A stretch of 60,000 nt of DNA from Bugula neritina (taxonomy: Eukaryota; Bryozoa; Gymnolaemata; Cheilostomatida; Bugulidae). The position numbers were made by a program, and so were the translations under genes. The notes beneath the pieces are model-generated. The model worked only from the letters and a program-made list of their open reading frames with translations, had not been told where the DNA came from and searched no databases. The stretch lies in contig OZ037766.1 of assembly GCA_964035545.1 (NCBI GenBank), positions 3,468,501 through 3,528,500 of the forward strand, given 5' to 3'. Below, in pieces: positions 40,301 to 52,300 of the stretch. Each line of letters begins with the position of its first letter. The stretch's first letter is position 1.

Positions 40301-43300
40301 CAGTGTCACTATTTCCAGACGTGTTGAGAGATCGACACAGAAACAGGTCCTTCACCAGCATCTCTAGAGCTGGGATGGCTGCAAGGAAACAAGAACTGCC
40401 CTGTCTCAGGTGGTCATGAGATTCAAAAGCAGCACATCACTACTCGAATAATTCACTTAGCAGAGGTGATAGCTGCACCAAAATTGGGAAATGCTAAAAT
40501 CCATGTGAACTAAACATCATAACAAAAAATATGATATGCAAAGTAAAACTGCAAACCACTAAAATCCAATAAAATTAAAGGATGTCCAGCCAATTAGTAT
40601 GGCATATTCTGCATAATAATGGCTACTATCAATTTAAAGTAACTTTTTTTAAAAATAATAAACAAATAATGCGAAAATGAAGTAGAATGTTATCAAATAG
40701 ACGGTAACACTAGTAAGAGTCATGAGTTACCATGTGTAGTGGGATTCTGCCCGCTGGCCATTACTCCATCACACAGCTGTATAATAGTGGGCACAGTGAT
40801 CAGAGTCTTAGAGTGCAGCTTTTCATACGACAGCAGAAGGAGTAACTGGAATATGGAGCGTATCAGACCAGCCTGCTCTCTGTTGAATAAAGTAGGCAGT
40901 CCGTATACATTACCAACAAAACTTACTATTGACTCTTACACTGCAACAGGGCATAAGGGGAAACAACTCTCCATGAAAGCAATTATCTAGCAATTATGTT
41001 GACAATAAAATAAATACAAGTCAAGAGATGAGAAAATAAAAAATTCATTGATCTATAAAGCAGCATATCAGTGCAATTAGAGAAGGCATTGTAGTGTATA
41101 TAGTATTATCTGTACATTGACAGCAATAATGGCGAAGGAAAGCTCAGGCAAAAAAGCTATAGAAATACAGCATTACCTTGGTGGTCCTTCACTAATCATG
41201 TCCACCTGCTTCACTAGAAACTTTAAATACACCTAAAATTAAAAGTGCAATAAAACATATAAACATACATACTATTATGCACTGAAGTGCTTCATAAAAA
41301 GTTGTGTAAAAATAACTTTTAAATACTACCAGAACACTACAACATGCTTATTTCAATATATAGCTATATGAGTGAGTGAGTGAGTGAGTGAGTGAGTGAG
41401 TGAGTGAGTGAGTGAGTGAGTGAGTGAGTGAGTGAGTGAGTGAGTGAGTCAGAGAGTGAGCGAGGGATGAGCGAGAGAGTTAGTGATGAGTGAGTAGTGA
41501 GTGAGTGAGAGACTAAAGTAAATCATTTATACAAAAAAAAAATGTTTACACAAAAATCAGTTTACCAAAGTCGCAATTATCATGCCTTAAAATCCAACTT
41601 ATAAGTAGTAATTGGCCTACATTACTGAATAAATAATGCACAAAACACAGCAACATGAGACGCAAATAAATGGACGAACTCAACAGGAAACACCAAAGAG
41701 TAAATTTGTTAGCCTACAGTTGACATATATGCAGCTCAACTAACAGCATATCCTCACCTCGTCATTGTCTAGCAGGCAGTAGTTGACTCTGAGTTGTATC
41801 AGCTGTACGAGTAGACTGAGAACCTGAGTCTGAAGGTAAACCGAACAGTTCATAGTGTACATTTTGAGAGCTTTGATGACCAGAGGCTCAAACAGGCGAA
41901 TGTATGCCCCAACAGTGTTCTGCAACAAGATTATTAGGTGATACATCAAGATAACTGAGTTGATGATGTAAACTACTTTTCATTTCAGCACCAACTGTGA
42001 CTAACTAACCAATTATCATATCTGATAACTTCACCACATCACGTAAGAATTAAAATCAGCGCATTTTAACAATTTTATAAAAGAATGATGCCCGCAGTTT
42101 AAATCGCAACTATGCATCATGTATATAACCTTCAAGATAAAAACTGTGTTCCACTGATCAGTATTTAGTGTCAATAAAGAAAAATATTTGACGGTGGTGA
42201 GGAACTGCACTACCTTATCCACAGTAGACCCTGATCTCAGAACAGCAGGCATCTTCCTTTCCTCACATCTTTTTATCACATAGATAACACTAAAAGAATA
42301 AATTAAAACTTTACAAGTTACTAAGAGAAAGTATATATTACAGCCATGATACTTGCTAACAAGACTTGTACGTTCAAAACAGATGTTTCCTATATCCTTA
42401 GTGTACCTTTTGTGCTCTCGCACATTGTAAATAGCCAACAGGCAGATGGTTAGAAAGTCAGAGAAGCTTACTTGCTGTGGTCCTCGGTCTCTACTCGGTA
42501 AAGATTGTGGGCTAAAGCCTGCGCAAAGTCTGCGTAGGGAGTAGCCAAACAGGAAGTAAACAGGCCAGGTTTGATCGCCGAAGTAGCAGGATTCACACTA
42601 GCTAAGGTCACTTCCTGTGACCTTGATATGACCTTTTTTTCGACAAGGTCTTCGTATTGACTAGAGAGATTAGTGCCGAATAGCGCCTTGAGAAGCTGAA
42701 GAATGAAGAAGCAAGATAAGATACAGACTGTATCAAATTGCCTTCTGGTTCGTGGAATGTCTCTTTTAGACATAAACAAGAAGCACAGTAACTTTACTTG
42801 GAAAAATAATGCAAAAACATCTGTACTGAAACGTAAAACAGAAATGCACAAACTTTGTCATGAATGCTAGATATAATAGACCAAATTTAGTATGAAAAGG
42901 AAAGCGATTTACGCAGTTTTTGCAAAAACTCAATTCAAATTTTAAAATTCTAGAGCCTGCAATTTAAAAATAATAGAAACAAGCCTTCCGACTTTTGCCC
43001 TGATAAATTTAAACGCCTTAAATAAAAGGCGCACACTGCAGCCGGAGAAAAGAGAACGTACTTGTTGCACAAGGTGAATAGCTGCGACAGGTGAGGCAAG
43101 TGTTATGGGATTTAGATAGTGCAGTATTTCCTCGGCACACTTTCCTATTTCCTGCAGACTGGCTACTTCAAGCAGCTGAGAGAATACGACTAGAGTGTGA
43201 TGAAGCATGCTACTGAACTTGTCCAGTTTACTCAGACTTAGTGACACCTACAGGGAAACAGTGTACCAACAAGAGATGATAGTGTCCACCAATACTAACA

Positions 43301-46300
43301 GATATTCTTCAGTTCTAAGTATTTGTCAAGATTTGAAAAGTAAAAAAATGATCACCCCAAACTTTCACAATAAAGTAGTATAAGTAGTTTTTTATGATCT
43401 TGACGTAGAGGACTACTCTTAACTCTTTTGCATTTTCACGACTGCAAAAACTAGTTCCTCCAGTAAATTAATCCACATGTATGACATCAAAGTTGCGTTT
43501 ATACCTCTGCTGAAAAAAGTACCGAGTTTAGGTTAATAACGCTTTTCCGGGTACCCCTTTATAGTCAAACTTAAACTCGTTGAAATCATATTGATGCGGT
43601 TGCTCACTTTCTGAAATTGAAATTTGACTCGCATAATAGCTATTTGATGCCCTTTGTAAATGTCGTGAATTAGTGAAGCGGAAAGCATAAAAGCGATAAT
43701 TGAGAAAGCGTAGGCTATATAATTATAACCGTATAAGTACGTTGTCTAATCGCCAAAGTAATAACTAAACAACGATGTTTACAAGGAGTTATTACTCCTA
43801 TTCCAAAATTGGCCGATTAAGTTATCACAGTACAAAAATTTCAACGAGTGGCTTTTACAATGCAATGCAACTCGGAGAAATTTCAACCCGGCCAAATTGA
43901 AATTTTGACCGAAAATCGTGAAGGTATAAACGCAACTTAAGTGAAGGTAGCAGCTGTGGTCAAGGAGTTGAGTTGCGTTTATACCTTCACAATTTTCAGT
44001 CAGAAATTTAACTTGGCCTAGTTGAAATTTCTCCAAGTTGCATTGAATTGTAAAAGTCACTTGTAAAAATGTTTGTACTGTCATAATTGCTTCTGTGCCA
44101 CATATCAATAAGTCCTTAGCCTGATTTCTATCAGGATTTCTCACAGGAATAGCGACTATAAACTTCCATGAGTTTTATGAAATTAGGTGCTGGAAAACAT
44201 AAGTAATAGAACTATTACTACAATAAATTTTGAAATTGTGACATTTTCTACATATTTTTCATGTGTAGAATAAAGTTACGCATTTTGACAAAATATGTTT
44301 TGAACAATTTAATGGAACAGGCTATGGAAATGAGAGCTATGGCCAAGTACAGATTATACATATATATATTGTAAGCTACTGGTACATATTTCAACGCAAC
44401 AGCGAAATGATGGAAAACCTTGCAGTATTTAAAACAATAAAATAAATCACCCCAAACTTTGATTTGATCTTTAAGTAGTGAACTTGGCAGTTTGCTACAA
44501 TCTTGAGATAGAGGATAACTCCTAATAATATGCATACAACAGAAAAATGATTGAAAACCTTGTAGTTGAGATGAGCTCCTTTAACAGACTCGTGTAGCTT
44601 CATGTAGAAAGGTATGTGATTAAAGGCACCTAGCACTTCTTTCTTACTCTTTACCACCTTTTCAGCTTCTATAACAGCAAACAATTAGATAACAATACTT
44701 CTACGGCAGCAAAAATTAGATAACAATACTTCTACGGTAACAAAGAATTGGGTAACAATACTTCTACAGCAGGAAATGCTTGGATAATAATAGAATGTCA
44801 CTATTAAATTCCACAGAACATTATGCAAGGCGTTGAGGATGGCGCATCTATAATAATTGTTAAAGCAAATGTTATTGCCTCTGAATACAGCATGAATAGC
44901 TTACTAATACTAGATTTTTTACTATCTTCATTTTCTGCATGACTATAAGCAGCTAGGAGAATTGTACAGAATTATTATATCTAAGCAAAAAAAAAGTTGA
45001 TAGATATGTCAAAGCTGTAGCTAGAACCTTAACGAAAATACTGCTGGACTCCTAAAATGTTGAATGTCGCAAATATTACGAGATGAAATCAATAGAGCTA
45101 TTATACATTTAATCGAATTCAATCAAGATTTCAATGAATGCTTGATCATGAAATATTTCACAGTAACATGGTGGTATGACAGACTGGCTAGGCTGCTAGA
45201 ATGAAATGCAATACAACAGATGCTGAAATCAGCCATCATCATTATCTAGTTCATATACATGATAAAATCTAATTACCTGACTCAAGGCCCAACAATATTT
45301 AAGATACCAGTACTGAATTGGAGACTCAATTAATGTGACTATGAAGCCAGGATGAAGTTCGGATAAAACTTCTATCGTGGAATTAAAATTAAGCAACAGT
45401 TGAGTGGTATACGCCAGGAATTATGAACAGCCAATAAAATAAAGACATGAATTGGAACTTATGCAGGGACACTGTAGAGAGCTATAACTGACAATTACTA
45501 TGGATGCAACTTTGCAACTGGAGCCAGAAGTGCACACAACTCCACGCAAGTAAATAGGCATGACAATCTCATCTATGCTTGATCCACGAACTTGATTATC
45601 AGAAGCAGCACTAGCCTCAGGGTTAATAATTAATTAATTAAAATATATACAGTGGTCGCTATCAGCAAGCCTAGTTCTTATGTCAAAAAGTATGTTTGAT
45701 AGTTAAAATAAGTACACAATTGGCGCATTAAGTAAGAATTGTCTCATTTTCATCGTAATACAATGTCATGCCATTAAGCATATTTATCAATTGTTTAGAT
45801 TTATATTTATGCTATTGCAAATGATTTTGAATAAATGAAGAACACCAACAAAGGTATCAATTAAATACTTGATTAAAAGTTAAAAAGGAAGGCTGAGTGT
45901 AAAAGAGACTAAAGAATTATGATGAAATAAAGACAAGTAGCATAATTATGCACTTGAACGTAGAGGTCAAAGGTTGCATTGCAGTGGCTTTACCCTTTTT
46001 TGTTCCTAAACATGACTTGTAAAATATTTGGCTGTGTAGGTGTGGCTTACATCTAAGGCATTATGCAATACATAGCGTCTAACATAACTTGTAACTGGAA
46101 TTTAAAATATTGCAATTTAAAATAAACTGAGTTTGTGCATATTGAACTGCAATAGAAAGCAACATGGATCATTTCGCTGCAGCTGCCTGGACTTTGGTTT
46201 TCATATTCTGTGCTGCCTACAGCCTCGAGATCAAAGAAAGATTTTATGGATTAAATGGCTTCGTGGATACCATCTTAATAAATAGAGAACCATATGCAAA

Positions 46301-49300
46301 GTTGGATGATGTAGTGATAGGCGGAGATGGATTTGATTATGTCCAGTGTGGTGATACTAATGTAACAGTAGAACTCAGTGAGCACCACATGCTATTACCA
46401 AATATCTTTACACTACGTGGATGCAAAAGGATTGAATGCGGAACCATGATTGGGCTTCCAAGAATTATTTCAGGTTATGTTGAATGCAACACAACCAATG
46501 TGGCTGTTCCAGATGTTTTGCCCTTTACTTACTTGACCACATACAACGTGACCTCTGATTATGTGAGGATTTATCCAGATGTATCCAACATGTCAGTATT
46601 AAACCAAATACTTGGAGCATGTAATGAAAACGAAGATATATCTATAGACATTATGGCTGTGAATAGTGATAGAGTAACAGTAGATTGTTTAAATTCTACT
46701 GAAAATCCACTAGTAAGAGTGTTGACTGCATCTATAGAAGTTGGAGCATGTGTTGGAGACTGTGAAACCACTTGGAGAAAAGCCTTACAATCTAGAGAAT
46801 TTGGCTGTAATTATACAAGTACAGCAGAAACACGCCGCAACATCACAGTGGCTGAAGACAGTGTGACCGTGTCCAGCGTGTCCATCGAGTCAGATCCGAT
46901 TTACTTGCTTTACAAGTGTTCACCGAAAGCTACCACTACTACCACTGAAAGCACCACAACCAAAAAAATTACCACACCAACAACTCAAAAAATAACAACA
47001 CATGCACAAACTGAAGTGGAAATCATAACTATAGCCAAACCTCAAACTAGACTAATAACCAGAAGCACTAATAAAATAATTATCACTACAGGTGCAACCA
47101 CAGAAGAGGAAACTGTGAAAGCAGAAATCAAAAAATCAAAGAGTGGGTCAATAAATGGATGTAAGAAGAATGCAATACTAATGCTTACAGCTATAACCTT
47201 GGCAATGGTGAAGTGAGATTGGGCCTGCAGTCAAATTAAGTCACCAAACAAATTGAAAAACAATTAGCACCAACGCTCAGGGTGAACTTGGAAGAATGAG
47301 CTAAAGATTTATTAAAAAAACATTTGAGTAAAAGTGAGCTGAGAAGAGAAAGCATTATGCTAAATATGATAGTTGTTGTTTTTCAAAAAACATATTATTT
47401 GTGAGGTTATATTATGTTGATAAATTTTCTACAAACATGTAAATACATATCTTTGAACAAAATTATAATTTTCTTGATTATTTTTTTTTAGTCTAGAATA
47501 GTAGGCTAGCACACACCTCCATGTTAGCTGATTGTCACGATTTTACAGCTAAGTTTCCTATGCTATACATAAAAATAGTGTCCAGTAAAATTGGCACAGC
47601 TAAAATGGCAAGGTAAAAATGGCACAGGTAATAATGGCACAGGTGGCAAAGTAGGTAATAATGGCACATTTTCAGTATTAGGGTTTTGAGTGGGAGTTGG
47701 GGGAATTGATTTTGGGGGTTTGAATTTGGGGTTTAAGGGTTTGGGGTTTGGAAAAATTCAACATCAGTGTGCCATTTTATTTACTTTTCCACTTGTACCT
47801 CTAATACCTGTGCCATTATTACCTGTCACTTTACAGTGCTATTTTTACATTGCCATTTTTACATGTGCCATTTTAACGTAAAATTGTGGCTTACATCTCA
47901 GACAGCATGCAATACGTTGTGTCTAACATAACTTGCAACTAGAATTTAAAATATTGCAATTTCAAATAAACTGAGGTTGAAGCATTGGATGGCAATAGAA
48001 AGCAACATGGATCATTTCGCTGCAGCTGCCTGGACTTTGGTTTTCATATTCTGTACAGCCTACAGCCTTGAGGTCAAAGAAAGATTTTATGGATTTAATG
48101 GCTTAGTGGATTTTATCTTAATAAATAGAGAACCATATGCAGAGTTGAAGAATATAACTATAGGAGAAGATGGAGTTGATTACGTCAGGTGTGGTGATAC
48201 TAATTTGACAGAAGTACTCAGTGAGCACCACATTCTAATATCAAATACTGATATATTGAGTGGATGCAACAGACGTGAATGCGCATTTATAAATTTAACA
48301 CCAAGAATTACAGGTTATGTTGACTGCAACACAACCAATGTGGCTGTTCCAGATGTTTTGCCCTTCACTTACTTGACCACATACAACTTGACCTCTGATT
48401 ATGTGAGGATTTATCCAGATGTATCCAACATGTCAGTATTAAATCAAATACTTGGAGCATGTAATGAAAATGAAGATATATCTATAGACATTATGGCTGT
48501 GAATAGTGATAGAGTAACAGTAGATTGTTTAAATTCTACTGAAAATCCACTAGTTAGAGTGTTGACTGCATCTATAGAAGTTGGAGCATGTGTTGGAGAC
48601 TGTGAAACCACTTGGAGAAAAGCCTTACAATCTAGAGAATTTGGCTGTAATTATACAAGTACAGCAGAAACACGTCGCAACATCACAGTGGCCGAAGACA
48701 GTGTGACCGTGTCCAGCGTGTCCGAAGCGTCAGATCCGATTTACTTGCTTTACACCTGTTCACCGAAATCTACCACTACTACCACTGAAAGCACCACAAC
48801 CATGAAAGTTACCACACCAACAACTCAAATAACAACACATGCACAAACTGAAGTTAAAATTACAACAAAGAAAGATTCAACTGTAGCCACAGCTCAAACT
48901 AATAACAAAATTATCACTACAGGTGCAACCACAGAAAAGGAAACTGCGAAGGCAGAAATCCAAAGATCTAAGAGTGGATCAATAAATGGATGTAAGAAGA
49001 ATGCAATACTAATGCTTACAGCTATAACCTTGGCAATAATGAAGTGAGATTGGGCCTGCAGTCAAATTGCTTTACCAAACAAATTCAAGCAATTTAGCCC
49101 CAACACTCAGGGTGAGCATAAAAGAATGAGCTAAAGATTCATTAAATCAACTTTTAAGTAGAAGTGAGTTGAGAAATGAAAACATTATGCTAAAGATCAT
49201 ATTTGTTGTTTTTAAATTTGTGAGAATATAACTTCTATATTAGAGGATTTTATTATTGTTCTAATAAAATGAACACACGTTTCATTAAATGAAAAAAACC

Positions 49301-52300
49301 TGAAGGTCCAAAAATTGTGTTAGTTTCTAACATAGCATAAAAAGATGATATAAAACTATTAAAATCCATATAATTAATATGCACGCTTAGTATATAAGCA
49401 TCATAAGTTACTATATTTATTGAGCATTGAAGGAAAGTTTGATGGAAGTTGTATATGCTAATCAAATTAACTAACTATAGTTTGCTAGACTTGCTACAAG
49501 TGTATTTCAGTAATCTGTAATGCAGCAAATATTCAACAAAATAATGTACTAACAATATCATCATCAATGAATTATGATTCATTATTAAAATAGTTCAATG
49601 GACTCTTAAAATAGAATTTTTAAAATAAATATACAAAATAATTTAGGACTGAAGAAATGCTACACAGTTGCTTCTAAAGTTGATAATAAAACAGGTTTTA
49701 AATTGAAACAAATTGAATGAGGGTCATTTTACTTAATTTAGTACACACTGGAAATCTCCAGTTTTTAGCTATTTGTTACAATTTAGCTGCTAATGGACAT
49801 GTGTTTTTGCCCAAAACTAGTAAAATATCAATAATAACATCTAAATAATCAAGGTTCTTTTTAATTTTGCTTAATTTCCCATGTTTTTTCCTATTTATTT
49901 AGCTAATTTTGATTGCGGACCGTTCCGGTTTTTTCGTAACGATCTGCCATCAAAAGTAACTGAAAAAGTAAGAAAAAACATGGGAACTTAAGCAAAATTA
50001 AAAAGAACCTTGATTATTTAGATGTTTTTATTGATATTTTACTAGTTTTGGGCAAAAACACATGTTCATTAGCAGCTAAATTGTAAAAAATAGCTAAAAA
50101 CTGGAGAACTCTAAACGTGCAGTTAGTTTTAATTTTCGTATAACACAATATTTGAATAAACTTTCTTGTATCACAAAAGTAGAATTAGAACATTGTAAGA
50201 AGTTGCCTGCAACTGCAGGAGAGTATAAACACCAAAGAGCCTAGTAAAACACCCACCAAACAGCAACAACGCAAACTGAAAGTAAAACAATTCATGGTAA
50301 ACACAAACTACAAAGAGCATAAAAATAAAACTTAAAAGCCTGTCACGTTTTTATCAAGAGTTCAATGGAGTTAGAATTTACCAATTATTCTTTTTGAAAA
50401 GACGATTATTAGAGATGAGGAGCAAATTTGAATCAATATTGAAGACCTTGAGTAAAACTGAAAGTAGGAAATAGCGCCGCAAATAAAACTTAAGCTAAGT
50501 GACTTATAATCGTGGTGAGAACTGTGATGGCACTGCGAAACTACACCCCCACCCTGCTGTCAACATAGCCTGGGAGTTTTCAAAGTAGCAAGTACAACCT
50601 AATGCTATTACTGATAGTGTCTATCATTACACCCATACAACTGTAAACTTATAGAGCTTCAAACCTTTAGCATTTTTGGGCTCCGTGGGCACATCACTGG
50701 CCTGAGGATCCTGTCTGTTGCCAACTCTCTTCTTTATGGGGCTCGTGATGGCCTCCCGAGCAGCATCAAGCACAGCCTTAGGATTAGCGCTGCTCACTAG
50801 ACTTGTGTCTTCCAGGACGTGACTAAATATGTTCAGCAGTCTAAAAGGGTAAACCACAACTCAGAGATCTGCACGCCTGAGCAGAGCTTCCAGCAATATT
50901 AAAGCAATGTTAATTTTAACAGCTAAGCTTAAAAATAAACTAAACCAACAAATGAGCCCAAATATTAGCCAACAGCGTGACTCTGTACAAGTTAGCCAAC
51001 GGCGTGGCTCTCTACAAGTTAGCCAACGGCGTGGCTCTCTACAAGTTAGTCAATAGCGTGTCTCTTTATAAGTTAGCCAATAGCGTGACCTTTTATAAGT
51101 TAGCCAATAATATGGCCCTTCACAAGATAGCCAATAGCGTAACTCTATATCTACGTAGGTATGAAACCAATAGAAAGGTCCGATACTAACTTGATAAGGT
51201 GTACTAGCAACTTATCAGCTAATGGACTAGCAAGTCTGTCATATATCCCACACCAGCTTCTCTCCGTACCACCTAACAGCCAGAAACAAGATATACAGAT
51301 CTCTGTACAGGATTGTCAATGTTCCATATTTATAATATACTTGATATTTAAATTGTATATCTTATTTATATCATAAACTTCACGCAATCTTCTCTTAAGT
51401 GCTTGAGATGATGTTTTTAAGGCGAAACCCTACAGTTCAGAATTTCTTGTTAGTTTTCCATTAAAATATGCGAATAACTAAACTTGAAATTCATAAAAAT
51501 AAGTTTGAAAGAGTGCTATACTTTGATTAGAGGATACTGTGCATGTATATTAGCTTGTGTGTCCAGTTAACAACTACTCCCAACAGTAAAACAAATTTAA
51601 AGTAAAAAGTTTTGTAGAACACATGCTAATATGTGAATAAAAGGAAAATCCGCTTCATCCCAATAAGACATGACACTAATTATGAACTTTAATAGTTTAA
51701 GTTATGTAACAAGTTTATACTTTTGTATATTAGAGTACAACTACAAAATATAGTGAATACATAATTGCTGAGCAGATAAGCTGTACATTTCAGATTGAAA
51801 TAGAAAATAATATCTTACTGGGAGTTGACTGCCCTTGTTTAAGAGCCGAAAGACACGCCCCTGAAAGTAGGTTCCCAGCCAATGAGAGAAGATCTTGATG
51901 AACCCCAAGATCTAGACTGAGAGGAGAGTGAGTTAGCAAAGACATAACGAGAGTGAGAGGTCCACCACCCGTTCCAACTCTTAGCTCGTCTAACATCAGA
52001 GACTTCATAGAACTACAATGTTTAAGGATATATTATTATTATAGTTAAACTTTTGACTTCAAACAAAATCAGGGGGAAAAAAGGAGTTTTACCAAGCAAT
52101 GTCTTATACTAGTTTTATAATTCATAAAACCTTCCCTTGAAATTTACTTTCATCAGAATAGCACCGCTTAAAACAATGGAATTTGTTCTACAAAATGTTT
52201 GTATTAACTCGCCATACTCTGTGACCTAGATACTGGAATTGACCTCGTCCCTAAAGTTGCGTTTGTACCTTTGCTGAAAAAACGTTCCAAGTTTTAGTTA

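Noticed and set aside
42031-42438. 135-residue - strand frame around HTT exon w17
   Set aside because: Only 42214-42289 is bounded by splice sites in phase. The rest is open intron sequence.
46571-46771. - strand frame inside nested gene A
   Set aside because: It is a shadow of the + strand coding frame, which has a signal peptide and a conserved paralogue.
47690-47881. 63-residue Gly-rich frame between the nested genes
   Set aside because: It is the translation of a G-rich loop and repeat arm, with no start context or paralogue.
50977-51189. Nine-residue repeat protein (LYKLANGVA units)
   Set aside because: It is a 27-bp intronic minisatellite whose unit happens to be divisible by three, with no signal peptide and no paralogue.
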